Below the pieces are notes generated by a model, which saw only the letters and a program-made list of their open reading frames with translations, was not told the origin of the DNA and made no database searches. DNA of 64,000 bases, taken from positions 1 to 64,000 of the forward strand of contig CAYJMG010000014.1 of the NCBI GenBank assembly GCA_964371355.1, read 5' to 3'. Positions within the stretch are counted from its first letter, which is position 1. Each line of letters starts with the position of its first letter. Source of the stretch: JACRBR01 sp964371355. Lineage in GTDB: Bacteria; Chloroflexota; Dehalococcoidia; DSTF01; JACRBR01. The translations under genes were made by a program, and so were the position numbers. This document shows, in pieces, positions 46,301-54,493 of this stretch.

Positions 46301-46685
46301 AGGTGCGGTCGCGCACGACGGTGACGCCCGTGGTGGGGGAGTAGACGCGCTCGATGTCGTTGTCGGGCACGCCGAAGGAGGCGTCCTTGTAGTACTGGGA
46401 GAGGTCGCTTTCAGCGAGGCCGGGGGCGTTGTAGACGAGGTCGGCGTACATGGCGAGCTGGTCGCGCATGTGGGGCTGGTAGGCGGCGGCGCCGAGGTTG
46501 AACTCCTGGAGGCTCTGGGTGCCGTCTTGCCCGGGCGGGAGGATGTTGAGGAAGCCGGCGGCGTCGCCGAAGTCCTGGTAGCGACCGGTGCCGGGCGGGA
46601 AGGCGGAAGCGGGGCGCGCGGCGCCGATCACGGCGACGTACGCGGCGACGAGCCCGAGCGCGGCCAGGAGGAGACAGCGTTTCAT
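43362..46685 (-). CDS. Secreted penicillin-acylase-family (Ntn) protein with TSP3 and dockerin-like module
   Basis: A 1107-residue exported protein. Signal peptide about 1-28. The alpha-chain part contains GVTVVRDRTYGVAHVFGDTRYATMFAQGYTAAEDRL, the hallmark of penicillin acylases, quorum-quenching AHL acylases and related Ntn hydrolases. The expected autocleavage point is at DMSNALLVSAANTVSGHPIA, where the Ser begins the beta chain (family: SNAW). A late segment (NHNGSAFGGGTYSHVQKDLR) closes the fold. TSP3 repeats and the dockerin-like pair (SLNNDRVVNAGD; DINKDGAVNAGD) end in SPSGQCP. It may hydrolyse an amide outside the cell; the substrate is unknown. GAGGA lies upstream. Confidence 0.9.
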   Translation of the reverse strand: MKRCLLLAALGLVAAYVAVIGAARPASAFPPGTGRYQDFGDAAGFLNILPPGQDGTQSLQEFNLGAAAYQPHMRDQLAMYADLVYNAPGLAESDLSQYYKDASFGVPDNDIERVYSPTTGVTVVRDRTYGVAHVFGDTRYATMFAQGYTAAEDRLFLMDVLRHLGRARLSEFLGPTPDNQALDREQLAAAPYTEADLTAQRAALIASGPEGQAIGDDSLAYTDGVNQYITEALSDSSKLPVEYTLLGLTLDPWVAEDMIAIASKVGAIFGRGGGGEVSNFCGLKDMTAAIGNATTARQVFDDMHFANDSEAVTTAPGSFPYMTGLGPVDPAAHPDIDCATLTAVIDSGGGGAFAFVDLAGDFRAHDMSNALLVSAANTVSGHPIAVFGPQTGYFMPQLLVEKDVHGPGIDARGASFAGVDLYVQLGRGTDYAWSATSSGADNVDQWVLELCEPLGGAPTVDSMGYVHNSTCVPIETYQHTQATTAAISWRVERTPDYGPITERGTLEDGTPIAIAVQRSTYGAELGSAFGFYRVNDPAKMTSGFSDFQTNMGGGIDYSFNWFYVDSAHIGYQHSCKCPQRATGVDPYMPAWGTGAWDWTGYIPLASQPNVLDPAQGYITSWNNKQAPDFMADDRGYSQGPVQRVQMLNTRIEAAITAGPIDRADLVDAMEDAGTVDLRGQEVLPLLLDVMGPTAPGGLDARTQDMRDRLATWAAADAHRRDLDHDGAYDDPQPPAIMDKWWSLLSHDIFDPDSGNAISNLGISLNDAPQGHNGSAFGGGTYSHVQKDLRQVLGLSVTDPFSRTYCGSGNLAACATVLWTALSDAAPLLQTEFASATVADWKRTVASDEVRSSAIGIATASPFHWINRPTFQQVVEIGTACTDDSDCDGVLTASDNCPMAPNPSQDNTDRNFIDQTPPSSQDDRTWPNSDAAGDACDPDDDNDGLTDTAETGGPPCASASAPTDPLLRDTDGDRVLDGPECALGTNPNSAASKPTAAQCGATTDADGDRLSNRAEYCGYAMNPLSTDTDTDQDGFPTAGLTKDGCEAASLNNDRVVNAGDQLLMVIEILREPSPSLRLVSYDINKDGAVNAGDQLLIAQFISPSGQCP

Positions 46686-46872
46686 ACGCGAGAGTCCTCG
46701 ATGCGGGGGCGGGGAACGTTGCGGCGAGTATACCCGGTCGCCGGAAGCCTGCGCCTCCGCGGCCTGTCGGGCCGAGCGCGCTGGCGCAGGCGGCTGGGGT
46801 GGCGGTTCAACCGCCGATGGGCGCAGCAGGCAGCGCCCCTACATAGTCGTGAAACGTCACCGGTCAGCGGGC

Positions 46873-49800
46873 TCACTCGTAGCGCATCGTCTCCGCGACG
46901 GGGACGCTGGCGGCGCGGGCGGCGGGGATGACGGTCATGACGACGGCGGCGACGACGCAGAAGACGGCGGCGATGCCGATCTGCAACCACTCGATGTAGA
47001 AGGTGGTGGGCTGGAAGCCGAAGTCGAAGGCGTCGCCGAAGAGGAGCCGCTGGGTGAGGGCGAGGCCAAGGACGATGCCGCTGGCAACGCCGAGGAGCGA
47101 CAACAGTGACGACTCGAGGACGAAGCTGAGAGCGACCTGGGTGCGCGTGTAACCGATGGCCCGCATGACGCCGATCTGCTGGCGGCGCTCGACGACGGCG
47201 CGGAAGGCGATGACGCCGACGGCGGCGATGCCGACGAGGAGTCCGAGGCCCATGAAGCCCTGGATGAGCCAGAGGAACCCCTCCTGCACCTGCTGTGCCT
47301 CGTCGATGAGTTCGCGCAGCGAGTCGGCCTGCACACCCTGGGCGAGGAGGCCGCGCTCGATGTTGCGGGCCTGCTGCCGGTCGTCGGAGCCGGGCACGAG
47401 TCGCACGAAGCGGATCGTCGACTCGGGTGCGCCGTAGACCTCTTCGATCACGTCCGTGCGGACGAAGACGCCCATGAACACCTGGCTGGGCGCGGTGGCC
47501 ATGATGCCGATGACCTTCACGCTGCGGGTGGCGTCGGTGGCGGCGTTGTGGACCTGGACCTCGATGGGCTCGAAGCCCGCGTCGCCGGTGCTGATGCCCT
47601 CGAACACCAGAGGCGAGGCGCCGACGCCGGTGAAGTCCGTGGGGAGGACGTTGCCATCGATCACGGCGAGGCCGGGGTCGGCGGAGAGCGCGCTCCACAC
47701 GTCGCGGTCGGTCGCGTAGCCGGCGGCGCGGAGCTGGAGCTTCACGTCGTTGTTGGCGACGAACTCGTCCGTGGCGCCATAGACGGGGTAGGTGTTGTAC
47801 TCCTGCGGGACGGTGGCGCCGGGGAGGACCTCGCGGACCTGGGAGACGGCGCGGTTGGCGGAGGTGACGCCGTCGACGCCGGCGATGACGCTGGTATCGA
47901 AGCCGGCGCCGTCGAGTGCAAGCGGCAGGTCGTCGATCGGGTTGCCGGGGTTCTCGGTGACGACGATGTCGTAGCCGCCGCGGGCGTCGTCGTTGAGGAA
48001 GAGGTGGTTGAAGTTGGACTGGATGGTGGACATGACGACGAGTGAGAACACGACGATGGCGATCATGGCGATGGTCATGCCGGTGCGGAAGCGGTTGGCG
48101 CTGGGGTAGGCCACAGCGGTGACGATGGGCGGGAGCAGCCAGCCGTACACGGCGCCGGGGAGCGCGAAAAGGGCGAGGAAGAGTTCGAGGTTGTAGAGCA
48201 GGACGATGGTCGAGGCGCCGATCATGCCGAGACCGCTGAGGAGGAACATCTCCCAGCCGCCGTTGAGTTGGGGCTCGAAGGGGACGTCCTGGCCGGCGCT
48301 GGCGAGCCAATAGGCGAGGACGAGGGCGCCGGCCGACGTGAATACGGCGCGGCGGGGGACGCCGAGACGGCGGGCGACGGAGGCGACGGCGACGATGGTG
48401 AGCATCACGCCGATGGCGTAGGGCCCGCCGGCCTTGGTCATGGCGCCGAGGGTGATGAGCGACGGACCGCCCGCTGCAGCGAGGGCGATCCAGATGATGC
48501 CGGACCCGCCGCGGCGGGCAGGGGGTTCGGGGATATCGCGGATGGCGCTGACGATGTTCAGCTTGCTGACACGCCAGGCGGAGAAGGTGACGGTGGCGAA
48601 GGTGAGGACGACGCCGAGGGCGTAGGAGACGACGAGGCTGCGCAGGGTAACGTTGAAGGTGATGACGATGTCGAACTGCGCGAGCAGCATCATCATGACC
48701 TTCACCATGCCGATGGAGACGAGCACGCCGAGCGCGCAGCCGACGAAGGCGGCGCCGACGTTGTAGGCCATGCCTTCGGACGCGAACATCTCGATGAGCT
48801 GGTTGCGCTTCGAGCCGAGGGCGCGGCTGATGCCCATCTCGGGCTTGCGCTCGGCAGCGAGCATGACGAAGACGAGGAAGACGAGGAGCATGCCGGCGGC
48901 GATGGAGAACGAGCCCATGAGCAGAAAGATGAAGGTGAACTGGCTGGAGGCGAGTTCTGCGGCGTCGATCTGGTTCTGCTTGGTGGGGCTGGCCTCCCAC
49001 GGCGTACCTTCGAGCACCGTCTCGATGCGTGGCATCACCTGATCGGTGCCACGCAGGCCCTCGCGGACACCTCCGTCGTTCGAGACGACGATGGCGTCGA
49101 CCTGGGCGGCGCGGCCGAAGACACGCTGGGCATCGGCGAGGGGCAGGACGAAGCCTTCGGGGATGAGGTCGGCGGCGCCGGTGAGGAGGCGGTCCTTCAC
49201 GACGGCGCGCACACGCAGCTCGTGGGGCTGGCCGCCGGACAGGAGCGTGACGGTATCACCGGGCGCGAGATCGAGGGCATCGGCCGCGGACTCGTTGGCG
49301 AAGACTTCGCCCTCTTGCAGGCTGGCGAGGTCGAGGACTTCGCCGTCGACGGACTCAACATCGGGGAAGCCGGACGTGGCGGCGGGGTCGACGCCGACGA
49401 GGACGGTGTAGGGCTCGCTGAGGCCGGCCTTGCGGTGGGTGGCGGGGACGGGCCCGCGCATGATGGCGGCGGCGCCATCGACGCCGGGGAGGGCGGCGAT
49501 GGACTCGACGAGGCCGGCAGCCTCGTCCTGGGGGATGGGGCGCGGCGAGATGATGGACGAGAGACCGACGACGAAGGGGTCTTCGGACTCGGTGAAGGCC
49601 TGGACGGTCTCGTCGACGCTGTGGAGGTGGTCGTAGGCGACCTTCGAGACGCTGTAGTGGAAGGTGTCGCCCATGGCGAAGGCGGAGGTGATGATGAGGG
49701 TGCTGAGCATGAGGCCGATGACGATGAGGATGGTCTGGGAGCGGCGGCGCGGGATGTTGCGAAGGCCCATCATGAAGAGAAGGCGGTGGCGCAGGGCGAC

Positions 49801-49887
49801 GAGGGTGATGCTGCCAAGGGCGACGCCGAGCAGGACGAGGAGGACCGTCATGATGGCGGTCATGGAGATGCCGAAGAACTCGTCCAT
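46873..49887 (-). CDS. FtsX-type ABC transporter permease (two FtsX domains)
   Basis: A 1004-residue membrane protein. A first membrane helix (about 8-30) and a MacB-like periplasmic domain (about 60-290) are followed by the first FtsX bundle (about 310-435), additional helices in the middle (about 460-620), a second periplasmic domain (about 630-850) and the C-terminal FtsX bundle (about 860-1000, with ERRQQIGVMRAIGYTRTQVALSF). GGAG precedes the ATG. Such permeases need an ATPase of the LolD/MacB type; none is in the window. It could export or release lipoproteins or peptides. Confidence 0.9.
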   Translation of the reverse strand: MDEFFGISMTAIMTVLLVLLGVALGSITLVALRHRLLFMMGLRNIPRRRSQTILIVIGLMLSTLIITSAFAMGDTFHYSVSKVAYDHLHSVDETVQAFTESEDPFVVGLSSIISPRPIPQDEAAGLVESIAALPGVDGAAAIMRGPVPATHRKAGLSEPYTVLVGVDPAATSGFPDVESVDGEVLDLASLQEGEVFANESAADALDLAPGDTVTLLSGGQPHELRVRAVVKDRLLTGAADLIPEGFVLPLADAQRVFGRAAQVDAIVVSNDGGVREGLRGTDQVMPRIETVLEGTPWEASPTKQNQIDAAELASSQFTFIFLLMGSFSIAAGMLLVFLVFVMLAAERKPEMGISRALGSKRNQLIEMFASEGMAYNVGAAFVGCALGVLVSIGMVKVMMMLLAQFDIVITFNVTLRSLVVSYALGVVLTFATVTFSAWRVSKLNIVSAIRDIPEPPARRGGSGIIWIALAAAGGPSLITLGAMTKAGGPYAIGVMLTIVAVASVARRLGVPRRAVFTSAGALVLAYWLASAGQDVPFEPQLNGGWEMFLLSGLGMIGASTIVLLYNLELFLALFALPGAVYGWLLPPIVTAVAYPSANRFRTGMTIAMIAIVVFSLVVMSTIQSNFNHLFLNDDARGGYDIVVTENPGNPIDDLPLALDGAGFDTSVIAGVDGVTSANRAVSQVREVLPGATVPQEYNTYPVYGATDEFVANNDVKLQLRAAGYATDRDVWSALSADPGLAVIDGNVLPTDFTGVGASPLVFEGISTGDAGFEPIEVQVHNAATDATRSVKVIGIMATAPSQVFMGVFVRTDVIEEVYGAPESTIRFVRLVPGSDDRQQARNIERGLLAQGVQADSLRELIDEAQQVQEGFLWLIQGFMGLGLLVGIAAVGVIAFRAVVERRQQIGVMRAIGYTRTQVALSFVLESSLLSLLGVASGIVLGLALTQRLLFGDAFDFGFQPTTFYIEWLQIGIAAVFCVVAAVVMTVIPAARAASVPVAETMRYE

Positions 49888-50202
49888 GGGTGCTCCGTGG
49901 CGGCCGGGTTGGCCGCAGGAGTCAGGTTAGGCATAGGGGCGGGGTGTCCGCGCCGGCCGAACGGCTCTGGTTGGGCGGCGGTTGGGCCCTCGGGAGGTGA
50001 TCCACGAAGGAACACGAAGGACACGAGGGGATCGCGGGGGAACAAGGAGGGAGGATGAGGGACCGTGGGACGGCATCGGCGCCGGGACTGCGCCTCACCC
50101 CGGTGTCTGCGGATACGGCAGCGTCTGCCCCCTCGGTCTCGTGCAGCGACCATGCGGCCCACGAGGGGATACGGCGACGCTGGGCGGGGATGGCTGCTCA
50201 GA
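49888..50202. other. 315-bp intergenic region
   Basis: It lies between the permease and the NHL-propeller gene ends/starts. A short direct repeat of CACGAAGGA (about 50008-50030) is present. No gene or clear terminator is seen. Confidence 0.5.
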
Positions 50203-52857
50203 TCAGGGGCACTGGCCGGAGGGGGAGATGAACTGGGCGATGAGGAGCTGGTCGCCGGCGTTGACGGCGCCATCTTTGTTGACGTCGTAGCTGACGAGAC
50301 GTGCCGACGGGGTGGGTTCTCGGAGGATCTCTATGACCATGAGGAGCTGGTCGCCGGAGTTGACGACGCGGTCGGTATTGACGGAGGCTGCTTCGCAGCC
50401 GTCCTTCGCGCCATCGAGCGTGCGGTCGCCGTCCGTGTCGGTGTTGGCGTCGCTCGTGCCATAGGCGCAGTACTCGGCGCGCGCACTCAGCCGGTCACCG
50501 TCGCCATCGGTGGTGGGGCCGCACTGCGCCGGGGTTGGCTTGCTGGCGGCCGACGTGGGATCGGCGCCGAGGGCGCACTCGGGGCCGTCGAGGACGCGGT
50601 CGCCGTCGGTGTCACGGAGGAGAGGGTCGGTGGCGTGGCCGGCGCAAGCGCCGCCAGAGGCCTCGTCAGCGTCAGTGAGGCCGTCGTTGTCGTCGTCGGT
50701 GTCGCAGGCGTCGCCCGCCCCGTCGGAGTTGGGGTGGGTGCGGTCGTCCTGGGATGCGGGCGGGGTGTTGTCGGTGAAGTTGGCATCGGTGTTCTGTTGG
50801 GTGGGGTTGGCGACGAGTTCGCAGTTGTCGAGGGCACCGATCACGCCATCTGCGTCTGCGTCGTCAGGTTCGATTACACGTACACGGGTGAAGCCCGCAG
50901 TGTAGACGCGGAAATCGGCATCCACTGCAATATGATAGTCACCGGCGAGACTCGCTAGTGTCGCCGGGCCGTTGTCACCAAGTTCTTGGCAGTCGCCGTT
51001 ACCAGCAATGCGCCGAACAATCCCGTGCTTCACACGAAGGATGTGACATGCGTTCAACGCACTGATATAGAGATTGCCAGCAGGATCCAATTCAATGTCG
51101 GTCGCGTATCCAATGGTAGCCTCCTTCGCGAGGCCTCCCTCACCACCGAATTGGTAACACTGAGGGGGAGATCCCGCACCGGCAATGGTTGTTATGATCC
51201 CGTTGCTCACCTTACGCACTCGACACTGGTTCCCCTCGGAGATGTAGATCGCGCCTTCGCCATCGACCTTGAGACCATGTCCGGCCGTGATTCTAGCCTG
51301 TAGGGCTGGGCCGTCATCACCGTCTAATCCACAGACTCCGGTTCCGGCCACTGGCGTTGTGATTCCTTCAGGAGTCCGTTTCCAGATTCGGCACGACTCG
51401 GAGTAGTAGAGATTACCTGCATCATCCACATCGAACCCGAAGCAACCCCCTGTCGCGACGGTATCGATAGTACCCGCGGTTGTGCCCCGGATGCGGCATG
51501 GGCCCTGGTCACCGACGTACACCTCACCGTTAGGACCCTGGTCGATGGCAATTGGCCATAGGAAGGTCGCCAACGCTGCGGGACCCCCATCGCCCGCGCT
51601 GTTACATGTGCCATCGCCATACAGGGTTGAAATCGTCCCGTCCGCAACCTGCCTGATGCGGCAGTTGCTCTGGTCGGAAATCAGGAGCGTCCCGTTCTTA
51701 CCGATTGCCACACTGGCGGGGCTCAGGGCGGCATCGGCCGCAGGCAACCCGTCTCCGTAGAACGTACAGGTTCCGTTGCCGCCTTCGGTATGAACGATGC
51801 TCTGTTCGTCTATACGGAGAATCCTGCAGCCATCGCGCTCAGCGATAAGTAGGTCGCCATTGGGCGCCCTCGTGACCCCTGTTGGTGCAAAGAGGCTTGT
51901 CTCTAGCGCAGTCCCACCATCGGGGCCAGACTCGCACGAATTCGTTCCAGCTATTGTCTGAATGACACCACCCGCTATCAGGCGTATCCGGCACGCCGCA
52001 GCATCGGCCACGAGAAGACCGCTTGCGTCGGCGTACAAGCCATACGGCCAGAGGCTTGCGTTTTGCGGCGGGCCTCCGTCCCCAGACGAACTGCACGACG
52101 TTCCGACGCCTGCAAATGTGTCGATGATGCCGGCAACGACGCGACGAACACGACAGTCCATCGTGGAGAAGTAGACCACTCCGTCAAAGGCCGCAATGGC
52201 AAAGACGTCGTCGATGTATGCATCTATCGCCGAGCCCCCGTCTCCTCCATACGCGCACGCCCCGTTGCCGGCGAACCTCGTGATGATGCCGCCCTCGATT
52301 TTCCTCACTGTGCACGCGCCCGAATCAGCGACAAACACTGCACCGGTTTCGTCGACAGCAACGGCGTGCGGTACCACCGACGCATCAGTCGCTAGCTGAC
52401 CATCTCCGGCCGAAGCGCATGTACCATTTCCGGCTATCGTCGTTATTGTGCCGTTGTGAACCCGCCGGACGCGACAGCTGTACGTGTCGGCAATGGTGAG
52501 ATCACCGTTCAGTGATGCTACGACGGCCCAGGGGGACCTAAGGCTGGCCTGCGTGGCGTCTCCTCCGTCTCCCGCGTACTGGCAGTAGCCGGTGCCCACC
52601 GCGGTAGAGATCAGTCCGGCAAGGATGCGGCGCACCCGGCAGTCGCCAATCGTTGACGCGTAAACGCTGCCATCAGGGCCGGCGGCCACTGACCAGGGGT
52701 ATGGGATGACCGCATCAGCCGCGTTTCCGCCGTCACCGACCCCTCCGCCGGCGAAGGTGTATATGTAGCCGGCCTGGCCTGCGGCCCGGGCGTCCGGAAG
52801 GCTCCCGCCGAGGAGGCAAGCGATAAGGGCAAGCATTGCAAGTCCGACCGTCTTCAT
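50203..52857 (-). CDS. Secreted NHL-repeat propeller protein with TSP3 and dockerin-like module
   Basis: An 884-residue exported protein. Signal peptide about 1-24. About 12-14 NHL-type repeats (about 30-660), each with the pattern GDGG-A-x-A followed by CRIRxV and ITTIAGNG, form one or two propellers. Then TSP3 repeats (GDACDTDDDNDGLTD) and the dockerin-like pair: SVNTDRVVNSGD (degenerate) and DVNKDGAVNAGD (canonical), ending SPSGQCP. No enzyme motif is seen; binding of carbohydrate, protein or surface is more likely. The propeller-coding DNA has lower G+C than the C-terminal cassette. The ATG at 52857 is at the signal peptide. Confidence 0.88.
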   Translation of the reverse strand: MKTVGLAMLALIACLLGGSLPDARAAGQAGYIYTFAGGGVGDGGNAADAVIPYPWSVAAGPDGSVYASTIGDCRVRRILAGLISTAVGTGYCQYAGDGGDATQASLRSPWAVVASLNGDLTIADTYSCRVRRVHNGTITTIAGNGTCASAGDGQLATDASVVPHAVAVDETGAVFVADSGACTVRKIEGGIITRFAGNGACAYGGDGGSAIDAYIDDVFAIAAFDGVVYFSTMDCRVRRVVAGIIDTFAGVGTSCSSSGDGGPPQNASLWPYGLYADASGLLVADAAACRIRLIAGGVIQTIAGTNSCESGPDGGTALETSLFAPTGVTRAPNGDLLIAERDGCRILRIDEQSIVHTEGGNGTCTFYGDGLPAADAALSPASVAIGKNGTLLISDQSNCRIRQVADGTISTLYGDGTCNSAGDGGPAALATFLWPIAIDQGPNGEVYVGDQGPCRIRGTTAGTIDTVATGGCFGFDVDDAGNLYYSESCRIWKRTPEGITTPVAGTGVCGLDGDDGPALQARITAGHGLKVDGEGAIYISEGNQCRVRKVSNGIITTIAGAGSPPQCYQFGGEGGLAKEATIGYATDIELDPAGNLYISALNACHILRVKHGIVRRIAGNGDCQELGDNGPATLASLAGDYHIAVDADFRVYTAGFTRVRVIEPDDADADGVIGALDNCELVANPTQQNTDANFTDNTPPASQDDRTHPNSDGAGDACDTDDDNDGLTDADEASGGACAGHATDPLLRDTDGDRVLDGPECALGADPTSAASKPTPAQCGPTTDGDGDRLSARAEYCAYGTSDANTDTDGDRTLDGAKDGCEAASVNTDRVVNSGDQLLMVIEILREPTPSARLVSYDVNKDGAVNAGDQLLIAQFISPSGQCP

Positions 52858-53018
52858 GTCTCTGTTCCTAACAGGCAGCTGCGCCAATCCATTACCGGTT
52901 CGTAGCATCGATGGTAGCTACTAGCCTCTGACCAGCCTCTCACCACGCGTTCCCAGGGCGCCGATGTCGCGTTGCTTGACGAGGGAACTGGAGGCGGCGG
53001 TTTGCAGCGGCTGCTCGG

Positions 53019-53429
53019 TCAGCCTTCCGCCGGTTCAGCGGGCCCGGATGCTTCGAGGTGAGCCTGGAGGAGGGGGAGCCAGGCGCGTTCGGCGTCTTCG
53101 TTGAAGTCGTACCAGACTTGCTCGCCCTTTGTGGTGACGAGGCAGAGGCACTGGTTGAGGCTGGTGCGGCCCATGGGCGCGTGGTGCCAGCGGTAGAGGC
53201 CGGCTTCGCGGACTTCGGTGTAGGGGACGATCATCCACTTCGCTTCGCCCTTCTGGGCCTGGAAGATGAGGCGACGGTTGGTCATGTAGAGGGCGCCGGG
53301 GACCTTGTCGGTGCCGTGGAGGAGGGTGGCTTTTTCCGAGTATTCGATGGCCTCGCCGTCGGGGAGATCCATGTCGGGCGCGGGGAGGCGGTTTGTTGGT
53401 CGGTGGGGTTTGCGTTTGAAGAGGGGCAT
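53019..53429 (-). CDS. PH/GRAM-like domain protein
   Basis: A 136-residue protein. After a short basic start (MPLFKRKPHRP) it holds a PH/GRAM-like beta domain: GEAIEYSEKATLLHGTDKVPG, ALYMTNRRLIFQAQKG, WMIVPYTEVREAGLYRW. Such domains bind membranes or lipids; the role here is unknown. The start at 53429 is preferred because the in-frame extension upstream (to 53525) runs through a stem-loop repeat and overlaps the next gene. Confidence 0.7.
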   Translation of the reverse strand: MPLFKRKPHRPTNRLPAPDMDLPDGEAIEYSEKATLLHGTDKVPGALYMTNRRLIFQAQKGEAKWMIVPYTEVREAGLYRWHHAPMGRTSLNQCLCLVTTKGEQVWYDFNEDAERAWLPLLQAHLEASGPAEPAEG

Positions 53430-53449
53430 TCGACTCACTCGGACACTGA

Positions 53450-53489
53450 GCGGAGCTGTCTCCTTCGGCGACTCTGCGAAAAGCTCCGC
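53450..53489. repeat. Stem-loop repeat family, copy A
   Basis: Arms GCGGAGCT (53450-53457) and AGCTCCGC (53482-53489) enclose a loop starting GTCTCC and holding GGCGACTCTGCGA (53467-53479). The loop is shared with copy B at 58695-58758, but the stem sequence differs while pairing is kept. Confidence 0.75.
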
Positions 53490-53503
53490 CGCTACTGGCT
53501 TCT

Positions 53504-54493
53504 TCATCGTAGCGAGGTGGACCACTTCATGGCGGGGCGGAGGTGGGTGGTGTGGTGGCGTTCATGGTGGGGGAAGGCGAGGACGTAACCGGCGACGGTG
53601 CTCTGACGTTGGTCCTCGGGGAGCCACCAGAGGGTGATGGGGCGCTGGAGGTGACGCGGGGTGAGCTGGGCGAGGAGGAGCAGGGTGGCGTGGCGCATGG
53701 AGAGGTACTCCTCCACGAGGGCGTTGACGGTCGTGAACTTGCGCTCCTCGATGCGCTCGGCGTTGCCGGCGTCGACATCGGCCCAGGGGCCAACCTCGCC
53801 GGTGGCGATGATGTGGCGGAGGTGCGTCTGGAAGACCCAGTCGCCGGTGGCGATGTGGGCGAGGAGGTTGCGGTTGGACCAGCCGGGGACGACGGAGGGC
53901 ATCTCCCAGCGGGTGGGGTCGACACTGTAGATGACGTAAAGGGCGGGATCGGGGGAGAGGGCCTCGACAGCCGGGACGATCTCGGTGTGGAACTCGAGCT
54001 TCGGGGGGCGCCAGTCCATGCGGAGGGCGCGGCGGACGTCGGCGGCGTGCAGGCGGTCGTGGTAGCCGAGCCAGATGCGCTCGTGCACGGAGTTGTGCTC
54101 GTCGCCGTAGGAGCGGAGGGCGAGCGCGAGGTGGCGTGGCTCGAGCAGGTCGTAGAGGCCGAGGAGGAGCTGGCGGCGGCGGTCCATCTCCTCGCCGAGC
54201 TGGGCGACGGGGCGGGAGCGGCCACGTTCGATGGTGCGGACGCGGGCGGCCCTGGCCTCTTCGGGGGTGAGGGGCGCGGTCGTGGACTCGGACTCTCCCT
54301 TCAGGAGGCCCTGGGCGGCGAGGGCCCACGCCTGGTCGGCGCCGGCGAGGTGGGCAAGTAGCTCGTGCAGGGTGCGGTGTCCGTACGGGATCTGGCGCTC
54401 CCACTGTTCGGGGCCGACATCGTCGAGGGCGGCGAGCAGCTCGTCGCGGGCGTGGAGCATGTCGAGGACGGCGTCGTGGACGTAGGCTTCCAT
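53504..54493 (-). CDS. Tandem DinB-like protein
   Basis: A 329-residue protein with two DinB/maleylpyruvate-isomerase-like four-helix bundles. The first (about 1-165) has HRTLHELLAHLAGADQAWA and later HERIWLGYHDRLHAADVRRA; the second (about 185-329) has WSNRNLLAHIATGDWVFQTHL and FPHHERHHTTHL. Each has the spaced His residues of the metal site. Two domains in one chain are unusual; most family members are single and dimerise. The function is unknown; a thiol-dependent S-transferase is the family default. Confidence 0.8.
   Translation of the reverse strand: MEAYVHDAVLDMLHARDELLAALDDVGPEQWERQIPYGHRTLHELLAHLAGADQAWALAAQGLLKGESESTTAPLTPEEARAARVRTIERGRSRPVAQLGEEMDRRRQLLLGLYDLLEPRHLALALRSYGDEHNSVHERIWLGYHDRLHAADVRRALRMDWRPPKLEFHTEIVPAVEALSPDPALYVIYSVDPTRWEMPSVVPGWSNRNLLAHIATGDWVFQTHLRHIIATGEVGPWADVDAGNAERIEERKFTTVNALVEEYLSMRHATLLLLAQLTPRHLQRPITLWWLPEDQRQSTVAGYVLAFPHHERHHTTHLRPAMKWSTSLR

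Noticed and set aside
45249..46931. Long plus-strand frame rich in Gly, Val and Glu
   Set aside because: Antisense shadow of the penicillin-acylase-like gene; no domain and biased composition.
46682..49000. 772-codon minus-strand Arg/His-rich frame
   Set aside because: Overlaps the permease in another frame; Arg/His/Pro-rich without domains.
48268..50058. Long plus-strand acidic Gly/Asp/Glu frame
   Set aside because: Antisense shadow of the FtsX-type permease; composition is that of reversed codons.
53430..53525. N-terminal extension of the PH/GRAM-like protein
   Set aside because: The extension is encoded by the stem-loop repeat and would overlap the next gene; the start at 53429 is simpler.
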